The notes: generated from the letters alone by a model not told the origin. A DNA stretch of 64,000 nt from Oscillospiraceae bacterium (GCA_028692035.1 JAQUYD010000010.1:1-64000); one strand, 5' to 3'; shown: positions 48,649 to 58,922, counted from the stretch's first letter. A program made the numbers and translations.

Positions 48649-50718
48649 GTGTATGTTATGGAAAAAAGGAGTAAAAACAAAAATAAAATTCTAATCGCCG
48701 ATGATTCAGAGATCAACCGTTCGATTCTATCAGATATGCTAGGAGAGGATTTCGAGATTATCGAGGCTTCGAACGGCAAGCAGGCTGTTGCCATTTTGCA
48801 AAAATACAGTGTTGAAATCACCCTCTTGTTACTGGATATCATTATGCCAGAAATGGATGGCTTTGAGGTTTTGGCGCTGATGAACCAATATCATTGGATT
48901 GAGGATGTCCCAGTTATCATCATTTCGTCGGAAATATCGCCGTCGTACGTAGAACGCGCTTACGAGTTGGGCGCTACTGACTTTATTAGCCGGCCATTTT
49001 ACGAGCTGATCATACACCGCAGAGTGCTCAATACCATTATGCTTTACGCCAAACAAAAAAGGCTGGCGGGATTGGTAGAAGCCCAGCTTTATGAAAAAGA
49101 AAAAAACAGCAACCTTCTGATCCATGTCCTCAGCCATATCGTCGAGTTCCGCAATGGGGAGAGCGGCATGCATGTGTTACATATCCAGACGATGACAGAG
49201 TTGTTGCTAAAACGGCTGGCGCAAAAAACGGACCGGTATCACCTGAGTGCTTCCCAAATTGCACTAATCAGCACGGCTTCTGCATTGCATGACATTGGGA
49301 AAATTGCCATCCCGGATGAGATGTTGAATAAGCCCGGGAGTTTTACGCCGGAGGAATTCGAACGGATGTAGGCCCATGCCATGCTTGGCGCCTCCATGCT
49401 AGAGGCGCTTCCTTTCCAAGAAGAGGAGCCGTTGGTCAAGGTGGCCTACCAGATCTGCCGCTGGCATCATGAGCGGTACGATGGAAGCGGGTATCCTGAC
49501 GGGTTAAAGGGGGAGCGGATCCCCATTTCAGCGCAGGCCGTATCCCTGGCAGATGTATATGACGCGCTGACCGGCAAACGGGTTTATAAAAGACCGGTTT
49601 CACACGCCGAGGCGTTGGAAATGATCTTTTCAGGAAAATGCGGGGCGTTTAACCCCCTGCTGTTGGAATGCCTGCGGGATATTGGGGATCAGGTGGAGGA
49701 GAAGCTGTGCAACGATTCCTTGCGCCCTGGCAGCAAGGGGATGTGGGACGCCACGGCGGAAATTCTGCAGCATGAGGAATTAACTGTGTCAGAGCGGACG
49801 CTGCGGCTGTTGGAGCATGAGCGAACCAAATACCGCTTTTTCGCTTCCATGTCCCAAGAAATCCAGTTTGAATACACAACGGCGCCACCGATGCTCACCA
49901 TATCCGATTGGGGTGCGCGCCGGTTAAGTTTGGGCGAGATCATTATGGAACCGGAAAAAGACAGGGCTTTTCTGGCAGTGATCGGGATGAAAAGCTTCCA
50001 TAGCCTGGTCGCCCTGCTTAAGGAAGCGACTCCAGAGCGGCCGGTGGCCCAATTGGATTGCGAAATGCAGATCAACGGGGAAAAGCGCTGGAGCCGGATT
50101 GTCTGCCGCACTATGTGGTCCGCCGGCGACCCGCATTGGAGCGGCGTGATCGGCAAGGTGGTGGATATCCATGAAGAGCATCTTCAAATGGCGGATTTGC
50201 AGCATCGCGCTTCACATGACGCCCTGACCGGGCTGGCGAACCACACCTATGCACAGGAGCTCATCCGGCAGAAGATGAAAAAGCACCCGGAGGGGAGTTT
50301 TGCACTCGCCATTTTGGATCTGGATCACTTTAAGACAGCCAATGATAATTATGGCCATGCTTTTGGGGATCAGGTGCTTAAATATATGGCGGATAAACTG
50401 CGCAGCAGCATCCGGGGAGAAGATATTGCCGCCCGGGTTGGCGGAGATGAATTCCTGATTTTTTTGGAATGCAAAATCGACGTGGAAGCGGTGGTTGAGC
50501 GGATCTTTCGTGCGCTCACCGGCGAATTCAACGGCTTTACCATCTCGGTCAGCATGGGCGTAGCGAAAACGGAGAATGCCGGAAAAGAATACGACCAGCT
50601 TTTCCATCATGCGGACCAGGCTCTTTATGCGGTAAAGCGCAGCGGGCGCGGGCAATGCCGCTTTTATGATGATTCGATGCAGGGGATGTTATCCGTCATT
50701 TCGTCCATTGATTTTTAA
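48649..50718 (+). pseudogene. REC - HD-GYP - GGDEF response regulator interrupted by an in-frame TAG at 49369-49371
   Basis: REC (ILIADDSEINR, LLDIIMPEMDGFEV), HD-GYP (ALHDIGKIAIPD, WHHERYDGSGYPDGL), GGDEF (ILDLDHFKTANDNYGHAFGD, ARVGGDEF); frame unchanged across the TAG. Confidence 0.88.
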
Positions 50719-50770
50719 AAACGGGTTTGCAGCCCATAATAAAACAAGGGGATTGAAGGAGTGGAAATTG

Positions 50771-51139
50771 ATGACGCTGCGGGAATGCTATGAAACGCTG
50801 GGCGGCGATTATGACGAAGTGTTCGCCCGCCTGCGGAAAGAGGAGCTGGTTTGGAAATTTGCGGTGATGTTTTTAAGCGATCCCAATTTTGACACGCTTT
50901 GTATGGCACTGGCCTCCGGTGATCGGGAGGAAGCGTTCCGGTCGGTTCATACGCTAAAGGGAGTCAGCCAGAATCTTGGTTTTTCCAGATTGTATGAATC
51001 CAGCAAGAATTTAACCGAACATCTACGGGGCCGAACAGAATGGAGCGGCTTTGATGAACAGCTGTTCGACTGTGTAAAGAAGGATTACTGCCGGACGGTG
51101 AATGCGATCCGCGCCATGCAGGCGAAAAGGGAACTTTGA
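50771..51139 (+). CDS. HPt-domain phosphotransfer protein
   Basis: VHTLKGVSQNLGFSRLYESSKNLTEHLR; ATG 50771 preceded by aaggagtgg. Confidence 0.85.
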   Translation: MTLRECYETLGGDYDEVFARLRKEELVWKFAVMFLSDPNFDTLCMALASGDREEAFRSVHTLKGVSQNLGFSRLYESSKNLTEHLRGRTEWSGFDEQLFDCVKKDYCRTVNAIRAMQAKREL

Positions 51140-51156
51140 TTTTACTAGACCCCATC

Positions 51157-51205
51157 AAAAAAAGCAGCCGGATACAGGAATGAACCCTTGTCCGGCTGCT
51201 TTTTG
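51157..51205. terminator. Terminator between HPt and TSUP genes
   Basis: aaaaaagcagccgga...tccggctgcttttt. Confidence 0.85.
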
Positions 51206-51220
51206 GCGCTTAAAGCCTGA

Positions 51221-51985
51221 TTAAGAAAGGATATCGAAAATGAGTTTGACTACCAAAAGCCCCATGGCGGTGAGCAGGACTGGGCGGATAAATTTACCGC
51301 CGATCTTGATGGCCATTTTTGTGCCGAGATAGTTGCCTGCAATGGAACAGATCGCCGCCGGGATCCCCAGAAGAAACAGGACATTGCCGTGATAAATATA
51401 GGCGATCAGCCCGCCCACATTGGAAGCGAGGTTTACAAGCTTTGCGTTGCCGCTGGCGTTGATCAGAGAATATCCCAGCAGCGCAGTGAAGGCCAACACC
51501 ATAAATGTGCCTGTCCCGGGGCCAAAGAACCCGTCATACATGCCGATGACCAGGCCGATCAGGGCGCTGAGGGCATACAGCTTTTTGCCGGTTGCTTCCT
51601 CTTTTTCTTTTTTGCCGATGTTTCGGTTCAGAATCATGAAGATGGCCACCGCCGGCAGCAGGATGGTGGTGCAGTATTGCAGCGCCTGTTCGGACAACGC
51701 CACCACCACCAGCGCACCCAGCCAGGAGCCGATCAAGGACATGGCCGCGCAGAGGAAACCGGGTTTCCAGCGGATAAACCCGCCGCGGCCATAGTTAAAG
51801 GTCGCGATTGCGGTGCCGAAGCTGTTACCGAATTTATTGGTACCGTATGCCATGTGGATGGGAACGCCCGCGAACATATATGCCGGCAGTGTGATGATGC
51901 CGCCCCCGCCAGCGACCGCATCCATAAACCCGCCTAAAAAGATCAGGGGGCAGACGACCGCAAATGTTTTCCAGGTGATTTCCAT
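51221..51985 (-). CDS. TSUP-family (TauE/SafE) permease
   Basis: FLGGFMDAVAGGGGIITLPAYM; GMYDGFFGPGTGTFM; NAKLVNLASNVGGL. Confidence 0.92.
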   Translation of the reverse strand: MEITWKTFAVVCPLIFLGGFMDAVAGGGGIITLPAYMFAGVPIHMAYGTNKFGNSFGTAIATFNYGRGGFIRWKPGFLCAAMSLIGSWLGALVVVALSEQALQYCTTILLPAVAIFMILNRNIGKKEKEEATGKKLYALSALIGLVIGMYDGFFGPGTGTFMVLAFTALLGYSLINASGNAKLVNLASNVGGLIAYIYHGNVLFLLGIPAAICSIAGNYLGTKMAIKIGGKFIRPVLLTAMGLLVVKLIFDILS

Positions 51986-52208
51986 TGAGGGTTCCTCCCA
52001 TATCGTTTGACCAACTGGCGTCTGGGACCCGCCCTGATCAAATGGTTATTTTGGCTTTTTGCAGCGGGGCGGCGCTTTGTCATCAACTTTTCACATAAAA
52101 AGACGGTTCCATATTACGCCAAATCTCGACAAAAGTCAATGCGAAAAAAGCCTTTCAAGTCTGAATTCCGAATCCTTTACATAGACTGGCTATGTGGAGG
52201 GTAATTTC

Positions 52209-53750
52209 ATGAAACTTGGAAAGCAGTCTGTTTTTTATAATGCCTTTTTCCTGTGCCTGTCGTCCGTTGGTCTGCAGCTAATTGGCTTTGTGTACCGCAT
52301 TGGCCTAAGCCGTTTCGGTGGCGCGGAGGTCATGGGGATGTATCAGCTGATTATGCCGGCCTATTCGGTGATCATGTCCTTTACCATGTCGGGGCTGACC
52401 CTGGCCGTATCCCGGCTATGCGCCCAGTATCAGGCGGTGGGGGACAGCGGCGGGGTACGGGGGGTGGTCCGTTTTTCCCAGCTGGTCTTTCTATGCCTTT
52501 TTGCCGGTGCCGCAATCCCAGTCTGCTTGTTTCCGGATCTGATCGCCGGTATTGTGCTGGGGGAGCCAAAGATCAAGTCAGCGCTTCTGCTGCTGTTGCC
52601 ATGCCTGTTTTTGACTGGGTTTGAAAACATCTTTAAATCCTGCTTCCATGGCATCAAGCACATTTTACCGCCGATCGTTTCAGAGCTGACCGAGCAGATC
52701 GTCCGCACCGTTGCGGGATTGGGGCTTTTAATCGTCCTTTGCCCTACGGATCCTGGCGTCGCCACCGCCATGATCGTTTTGGGCATGGTGATCAGCGAGG
52801 TGTTCAGCGTTGTAATTCTCGCCGCCTTTTATAAACGGGCGGATGGGCGTGTTCTGCCCCGTCAGGCCGGGCCGTTGCGCATTCCAAAGGGGATGTTCCG
52901 AAAGGTTGCGGCCATCGCGGTGCCGGTCTCCTCTGCGGGGTTGCTAAATAATTTTTTTTCCAGCGCCACCACCGTCCTGATCCCAAACCGGCTGATTTCG
53001 GCGGGCATTTCCGCCCAGGAGGCTATGTCCAGCTTTGGGGTGATGGTAGGTATGACAATGCCGCTTTTGATGTTGCCCGCGGCGTTTATCTATCCGCTGA
53101 ATACCGTCCTGCTGCCCCGTTTTTCCCAGTACAGCGCGAAAAGTGACGAGACGCAGACTCGCCGCAAAGCAGGCAAGGCCATCCAAGTCACCAGTATGCT
53201 GATCGCCGCCTCTTTGTCGATCATGTTGCCATTGGGACATGTGTTGGCCCAGTTAATCTACAACCAGCCATCGGCCGGGGATCACATTTTGCCCTTGTCT
53301 GCCGCTACCTTTTTCACCTTTTACCATATCACCACTGGCAGCATCCTCAACGGCATTGGAATGCAACGGCAGGCTTCTGCCAGCATTGTGGTCACCGGCG
53401 TCAGCGAGATCCTGCTTACCTGGATAACCGTGGGGACGATGGGGATCGGCGGGTATGCGTTGGCCTGTATGGGCAGCGAGCTGGTGGGCGTGGCAATGAA
53501 TTTTTACTGGGTCATCCGTTCGGCAAAAATCAAAGTCCAGTGGAGAAACTGGTTTGCCACGCCGTTTCTATCCGCTGCCGTTGCCGGTTGCTCAGCCTGG
53601 CTGGTCTTTTTTTGCTTGGAGCAAACAGGGTGGCCACAGATGACGGCAGCTTTGCTGGGCGTTTGTGTGGCGCTGGGGATTTTTGCGCTGTGCCTGTCCT
53701 TTTTAGGAATCCGGCTTTCCCGGTACCTAAAACGGCTTTTTATCAGTTAG
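52209..53750 (+). CDS. MOP-superfamily flippase (SpoVB/polysaccharide biosynthesis type)
   Basis: About 14 hydrophobic segments; FVYRIGLSRFGGAEVMGMYQLIMPAYSVIMSFTMSGL. Confidence 0.88.
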   Translation: MKLGKQSVFYNAFFLCLSSVGLQLIGFVYRIGLSRFGGAEVMGMYQLIMPAYSVIMSFTMSGLTLAVSRLCAQYQAVGDSGGVRGVVRFSQLVFLCLFAGAAIPVCLFPDLIAGIVLGEPKIKSALLLLLPCLFLTGFENIFKSCFHGIKHILPPIVSELTEQIVRTVAGLGLLIVLCPTDPGVATAMIVLGMVISEVFSVVILAAFYKRADGRVLPRQAGPLRIPKGMFRKVAAIAVPVSSAGLLNNFFSSATTVLIPNRLISAGISAQEAMSSFGVMVGMTMPLLMLPAAFIYPLNTVLLPRFSQYSAKSDETQTRRKAGKAIQVTSMLIAASLSIMLPLGHVLAQLIYNQPSAGDHILPLSAATFFTFYHITTGSILNGIGMQRQASASIVVTGVSEILLTWITVGTMGIGGYALACMGSELVGVAMNFYWVIRSAKIKVQWRNWFATPFLSAAVAGCSAWLVFFCLEQTGWPQMTAALLGVCVALGIFALCLSFLGIRLSRYLKRLFIS

Positions 53751-53890
53751 TAGTGGTTTTGTAGGAAAACAGTGGTATAATAAGCTGCAAAGAGATTATG
53801 ATATTTCGATTTTTGTGATTGGCTTGCGGCAGCGGTCAGCGATTTCCCTGCGCCGGTCATGCTTGCGGGATCTGAAATCTGGCTTTGTAT

Positions 53891-53930
53891 GGGGCGTCCT
53901 TTTGCATCGAATGGAAGAAAAGGGCGCCCC
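53891..53930 (+). promoter_or_regulatory. 13-bp hairpin abutting the SD of the radical SAM gene
   Basis: ggggcgtcctttt...aaaagggcgcccc, one G-U pair; SD aaggag at 53933. Confidence 0.5.
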
Positions 53931-53945
53931 GAAAGGAGAGGACTT

Positions 53946-54863
53946 ATGCCACTTTGTTATGACTGTCCCCGCCAGTGCGGGGTGGAGCGCCCACATTCTC
54001 TGCGGGATGGAGAGCCGACGGGCGCTTGCTCTATGCCGGTTGAACCGGTGGTGGCCCGGGCTGCGCTGCATTTTGGGGAAGAGCCCTGCATCAGCGGGAC
54101 ACAGGGATCCGGGACGGTGTTTTTCAGCGGCTGCTCCCTGCGGTGCGTTTTTTGCCAGAATTACGGGATCAGCGCGGAAAATTTTGGGGAACAGATCACG
54201 GTTGCCCGCCTGCGGGAAATTTACAGAGAACTCATTTGCCAGGGAGCCCATAATATCAATCTGGTGAACCCAACGCATTTTGTGCGGGCAATCTCCCAGT
54301 CGCTGGAAGAACCGTTACCGGTGCCGGTGGTGTATAATTGCGGTGGTTACGAATCGGTAGAGTCGCTGCTGCGGCTAGAGGGAAAAATACAGGTTTATCT
54401 GCCGGACTTTAAATATGCGGACAACCAGCCTGCGGCCCGTTATTCCGGCGCGCCGGATTATTTTGAGCGGGCTGCCGCCGCCGTCCGGGAAATGGTGCGT
54501 CAGACCGGGCCTTATCGGTTAGATGCCGGCGGGATGCTTTGTTCCGGCGTACTGATCCGCCATTTGATCCTGCCGGGGCAGATAGAGAACAGCAAGCGGG
54601 TTATCGATTGGGTTGCAGATTCCTTTCCAAAGGGTAGTGTGCTGTTTAGCTTGATGAGCCAATATCTTCCCTGCGGCAGGGCGGCGGATTTTCCGGAGAT
54701 CAACAGGCCACTGCGCCAGCAGGAATACGACGAGGTAGAGGAGCACCTGTTTCGCAAGGGCGTTGAGGATGGCTTTTTGCAGGAGCTTTCCTCCGCCGAT
54801 AGTGCCTATATTCCGGCCTTCGATTTGACCGGCGTACGGAAAAAGCCGGATGCAGACCAATAA
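53946..54863 (+). CDS. Radical SAM protein (PflA-like family)
   Basis: MPLCYDCPRQCGVER; FSGCSLRCVFCQNYGIS (CX3CX2C). Confidence 0.9.
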   Translation: MPLCYDCPRQCGVERPHSLRDGEPTGACSMPVEPVVARAALHFGEEPCISGTQGSGTVFFSGCSLRCVFCQNYGISAENFGEQITVARLREIYRELICQGAHNINLVNPTHFVRAISQSLEEPLPVPVVYNCGGYESVESLLRLEGKIQVYLPDFKYADNQPAARYSGAPDYFERAAAAVREMVRQTGPYRLDAGGMLCSGVLIRHLILPGQIENSKRVIDWVADSFPKGSVLFSLMSQYLPCGRAADFPEINRPLRQQEYDEVEEHLFRKGVEDGFLQELSSADSAYIPAFDLTGVRKKPDADQ

Positions 54864-54867
54864 GCAT

Positions 54868-54908
54868 TAAAAAAGGGACATGCCATTTTTTGACACGTCC
54901 CTTTTTAA
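54868..54908. terminator. Terminator between radical SAM and LCP genes
   Basis: aaaaaagggacatg...cacgtcccttttt. Confidence 0.8.
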
Positions 54909-54933
54909 TGTTGTATTCGGCATGAAAGCGAAA

Positions 54934-55923
54934 TTAGGAATTGATGAAATTTTTCAAGATTTGGATGTTGGTGTCCCAATCCAGATCTAATAAGCTGCGG
55001 CCGTCGGATGTTTCTTTACTGCCATAAGTGTCGGCGGCGGGAATGGTCATCTGTTCGATTTCACTGCTGGTAAAGCCAGGCGCATCCAGCAGAAGAGAGG
55101 TGATCTCTGCTTTGGTAAAATTGGTTTTGACTAAGGGCAGCGCCGTTTCCAAAAGGCTGTTCCATTCAAAGACGCTCATGGTCTTTACACGGTCAAAAGC
55201 GGCGGAAACAACATTGCGTTGCCGCTCAATCCGATGCCAGTCGCTGTCGATAAACCGCTGGCGGGCATACTGAAGCGCGTCATAGCCGTCCAGATGGTTC
55301 ATGCCCTCATATACAGTGTGCTTGGTAATGGCGTTGGTATAGATTTCGCCGTTGAGACCCTGGGCCTCCAGCTCCGTCAGCTCAATGTCAACGCCGCCAA
55401 TGGCGTCAATGATCTGCTCAAAGGAATTGAAGTTGACGCGCACATACCGGTCCACATCCAATTCAAAGCACTCCTGCACGGTTTTCAAGGTGAGGGCCGC
55501 GCCGCCGTAAGCAAAGGTATGGGTCAGCCAGTCGTCCTCCTGTCCTTCAATCGGAACACCGATTCCGCGCTCCAAGCTGATCAGGCGCATTTTGTGGGTC
55601 TTGCGGTTGAGCGAAAGGATCATCATACAGTCGGAGCGGGCATTGTCGCTATATTCGTCGGAACGTTCGTCTGTGCCCAGCAAGAGGATATTGAGGATAT
55701 TATTGTTCCAAAGGCTGTTGTCGTCGCTCACTTCTACCACCGATTGGCCGCCTTCTTCGCCAGGGACATTTTCGTAATCGATTTTATCCAGCATATGGTT
55801 GATGTACAAAGCCGCCGTGCCAAATACGCACAGCACAACGCCTAAGAAGACGGAACAGACAATGACAATCGTCTTTTTCTTGTTGCGGGTACCGTTATTG
55901 GGCCTGAATTCTTTTTTTGACAT
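54934..55923 (-). CDS. LytR-CpsA-Psr (LCP) family protein
   Basis: NILLLGTDERSDEYSDNARSDCMMILSLNRKTHKMRLISLERG; GGVDIELTELEAQGLN; ALQYARQRFIDSDWHRIERQRNVV. Confidence 0.95.
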   Translation of the reverse strand: MSKKEFRPNNGTRNKKKTIVIVCSVFLGVVLCVFGTAALYINHMLDKIDYENVPGEEGGQSVVEVSDDNSLWNNNILNILLLGTDERSDEYSDNARSDCMMILSLNRKTHKMRLISLERGIGVPIEGQEDDWLTHTFAYGGAALTLKTVQECFELDVDRYVRVNFNSFEQIIDAIGGVDIELTELEAQGLNGEIYTNAITKHTVYEGMNHLDGYDALQYARQRFIDSDWHRIERQRNVVSAAFDRVKTMSVFEWNSLLETALPLVKTNFTKAEITSLLLDAPGFTSSEIEQMTIPAADTYGSKETSDGRSLLDLDWDTNIQILKNFINS

Positions 55924-56227
55924 CCCGAACCATCCTTTTTTTTGAATTTCAAGAGTTTTTTATCTGCTGGCCGCCTTTCCAAAGGGAACGACGGCCACGG
56001 AATATCCGTCTGATTTTGGACTGCTGCATTATACTCCTTTGTCGAAAAAAGTGCAAGAGAAAAAATCCTCTTCTTGCATTTCACATAAATCTCGCCTTAT
56101 TATAGCGAAAAAAATAGAGTAGAAGGAAAAAAGAATGTGAATAAATCTAAAATTTTTGTCGAAAAATCGAAATAAGATTTAATTGGGTAACTCCGGCGGG
56201 ATGCCATTTATTTCAATTCGGTTTTCG

Positions 56228-57100
56228 TTATTGTGCCGGCAAGACAGATTTGGAAAGGCGCACGCGCTTAACCTGGCGCTGTCGGAAGGGAAGAGCGGCG
56301 CGCTCCCTTTTTCCGGTCAGCCGGCCAGCGACCCATATGGCCATTGTGTATTCCACCGCAGGAACCGACCAAAACGCTGGGAGCATCCCCAGGGAAAGGG
56401 CCCGCAGGCCGGTTAGACTACGACGGATTTTCCGCAGCTGCCACCCGTGTCGGCGGGTAAGGGACGCCGATTCGGAGAAAAGGAGCCGAACTGGAGAGGA
56501 CCAATCATTTGCCAGTAGCCAGGGAACCCAGAAATAGCGTCCAGCGTGATACCTAGCCGCCGCGATCCCGCAAAAAAGCAGCCCGACTGCGGCCATTAGG
56601 CAAAGCAGGGATAAGGAGCGGCCAAGATCACTACCTGCCCTCCGGTAAAAAACCGCCGCTGCGACGGCCCCGGCCCCAGCAGGCATTAGGCACAAAAGTA
56701 GGAAGGCGCTCCGGAGGAAGACCAGGGAAAGTCCGGCCCAAACCGCCTTGCGGTACAGACGGAAAGAGGAAAAATAAAACCACATGGAGGGAGTGCGCAA
56801 AGCCTCGGACCGGCAGGAGGAAAGGTACCAATGCTTTGCCCCCATCCACATGGGAAGGTAAAACAGCAATAGCACCGCTGCCATAACGGCGATTTCGATG
56901 GGCAAAGCCGGGATTCGTTCGATGTCCCCCAGTACCCGGACCTCCATTCTGTGGGGGGCGCCGCGTAAAAACGCGCCTAACAGGAACAGGAGGGACGGCG
57001 GCAGAAAAAACGTAAAAAAAACGACGCGGGCCGCTGCGCGCCGGTGAAGCTGCAGAGCGGATTTCCCGCATCGTTTCAATTTTTGAATGGAAAACTCCAT
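56228..57100 (-). CDS. Multi-pass membrane protein, unknown function
   Basis: MEFSIQKLKRCGKSALQLHRRAAARVVFFTFFLPPSLLFLLG...; several TM segments; start at 57100. Confidence 0.7.
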   Translation of the reverse strand: MEFSIQKLKRCGKSALQLHRRAAARVVFFTFFLPPSLLFLLGAFLRGAPHRMEVRVLGDIERIPALPIEIAVMAAVLLLFYLPMWMGAKHWYLSSCRSEALRTPSMWFYFSSFRLYRKAVWAGLSLVFLRSAFLLLCLMPAGAGAVAAAVFYRRAGSDLGRSLSLLCLMAAVGLLFCGIAAARYHAGRYFWVPWLLANDWSSPVRLLFSESASLTRRHGWQLRKIRRSLTGLRALSLGMLPAFWSVPAVEYTMAIWVAGRLTGKRERAALPFRQRQVKRVRLSKSVLPAQ

Positions 57101-57140
57101 AAGCGCCTCCGGCAATTTTTTTGCCGACAGGAGAAATTCC

Positions 57141-58190
57141 CTATTCGGCAGATGATATATATTCTGCCGTGGTTTGGGCGATATATGCGCTGAAAACAGT
57201 GGCGGAAACGGTGGGCAGAGAAGGTTGGTGCAGGTCGGCGGTACGGCCCAGGGACAATACCTTTGCCACTGCCTTTTCGATACAGTGGGCTTCCCACTCC
57301 AATCCCAAGCTATGTCGCAGGGCCATGGCACAGGCCAGAATCAACGCGGCAGGGCAGGTAGCGTCCTCCTGTACGCCGGACTCAGGCAGCGGCATGGCAT
57401 TGTAATAGACGCCCTGTTTCCCATAACCAAAGTAGGCTGCGCACTGCAGGTTCGGCGCACCGCTCATAGCCGCGCCCTGGGCAAACAAAAGGTCACCCAA
57501 TAACGGGTCGGCCAGCAGTACGTCGATGGAGCCGGGGCTGCGCAGGAACCGGGAGACCGCTTCCGTGCCGGTCAGATGGGAAAGCTCCACCTCCGAAAAT
57601 TCGGAGGCAGCGATATTGGTGACCCGGCGGCGCAAAGCGGCCGAGGACATTTTTTCGCACAGATCGGTAAACACAACGCTTTTTTTCCGGTTTTGTGCCG
57701 CGCACAAAGCGGTGCGGGCCGTCAACTGGGCCGTCTGGCTGTTGGACAGCAGGACATCGTATCCGCACAGGTCACCGTCGATCACCTTTTCCCCCTGTTC
57801 CGGCAGCATCCCGTCAGACCATTCCTCCTGGATCAGCAAGCAGTCCACGCCTGCCGCCGCGTCTTTTACCGCGGCGCAGGCGGAAAGGGCGGGAAAGATG
57901 CGGATCAGGCGCATCGTCCCGAACAGACCCAGCTTGGAGCGGAGCAGATCCAGATATTTGCGGGTATAGGCGCCGGTTTGCTGCAGGCAGAACAGGACCG
58001 CGTCAGATGTACGGCAAAGATCAACCGTTTCCCGGGAGGGGATCCCATCCTGCAGCTCGGTTTCTTCCGACTGCCCATGGCAGAATTCCAGCGACAGATA
58101 GCTGGCTTTACAGACTGCTTCTAGAACTGTTTTCGCATGATGGACCATTTCTCCGGCTAAGCCAGAATCGGAAAGAATACAGATTTTCAT
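57141..58190 (-). CDS. Divergent isopropylmalate/isocitrate dehydrogenase-fold protein, probably catalytically inactive
   Basis: MKICILSDSGLAGEMVHHAKTVLEAV; LRSKLGLFGTMRLIRIFPAL; ADPLLGDLLFAQGAAMSG; CPAALILACAMALRHSLGLEWEAHCIEKAVAKVLSLGRTADL; SD aaggagag. Confidence 0.75.
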   Translation of the reverse strand: MKICILSDSGLAGEMVHHAKTVLEAVCKASYLSLEFCHGQSEETELQDGIPSRETVDLCRTSDAVLFCLQQTGAYTRKYLDLLRSKLGLFGTMRLIRIFPALSACAAVKDAAAGVDCLLIQEEWSDGMLPEQGEKVIDGDLCGYDVLLSNSQTAQLTARTALCAAQNRKKSVVFTDLCEKMSSAALRRRVTNIAASEFSEVELSHLTGTEAVSRFLRSPGSIDVLLADPLLGDLLFAQGAAMSGAPNLQCAAYFGYGKQGVYYNAMPLPESGVQEDATCPAALILACAMALRHSLGLEWEAHCIEKAVAKVLSLGRTADLHQPSLPTVSATVFSAYIAQTTAEYISSAE

Positions 58191-58232
58191 GTCAGACTCT
58201 CCTTTTGCCAATTGTCTTTCTAAAGATGGAAG

Positions 58233-58922
58233 TTATTTTTTAGACGGATCCGATTCGTAAAAAGTGCCATCCAAAATATCAAGGTCATCCGTAAATTTGT
58301 TGTCCACACCCCGCCAGGGAATCTCGGCGTACACCTCGAATGCCCGGTCCCGCATCCACATCTGTGGGGTTAGCAGGATTGTGAAGCCGCCGCCGAAATC
58401 GGTTACCCAATGGCGCATTGCCCGCTTGGGGAAACCACAGGCGGCCAGCAGCGACATGATGACTCCGCCGTGGGTCACAACCGCCGCGTCGGTCAGTCGT
58501 TCAGCCATCATCCTGGAAAAGACCTCCTGCAAACCGCCGAGAACTCGGGACAAAAGCGCCACGCCGCTCTCGCCGCCGGGCGGCGAAGCCTCAAAGCCGC
58601 CATCGATCCATTTTTGGTAGGCAGGCAGCTCCTTGAGCTGGAGCAAGGATTTTCCGGTAAAATCACCGAAATCGCATTCGGTAAACGCGTCCATTGGAAG
58701 GGTCAGCCGGTCAGGGTAGAGAAGCGCAGCGGTTTGGACGCAGCGCTGAAGCGGGCTTGTATACACGAGCTGTGCCGGCGGGTAGGCAAACGATTTTTTC
58801 TTTTCGGCCAGCTGCCGTTCCCCAGCGGCGCTCAACGCAAGGTCAGTGCGCCCCAGATAAAGCCCTTCCGCTGTTTCGTCGGTACGTCCATGGCGGATCA
58901 AATGAATTTTATAGGTTATCAA
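58233..58922 (-). CDS. Histidine phosphatase superfamily protein
   Basis: IHLIRHGRTDETAEGLYLGRTDLALSAAGERQL; VYTSPLQRCVQTA; VVTHGGVIMSLL. Confidence 0.92.
   Translation of the reverse strand: MITYKIHLIRHGRTDETAEGLYLGRTDLALSAAGERQLAEKKKSFAYPPAQLVYTSPLQRCVQTAALLYPDRLTLPMDAFTECDFGDFTGKSLLQLKELPAYQKWIDGGFEASPPGGESGVALLSRVLGGLQEVFSRMMAERLTDAAVVTHGGVIMSLLAACGFPKRAMRHWVTDFGGGFTILLTPQMWMRDRAFEVYAEIPWRGVDNKFTDDLDILDGTFYESDPSKK

Noticed and set aside
49369-49371. TAG as recoded sense codon (e.g. pyrrolysine or suppressor)
   Set aside because: TAG is used as a normal stop at rpsG and other genes here, no recoding machinery is visible, and a simple nonsense mutation explains it
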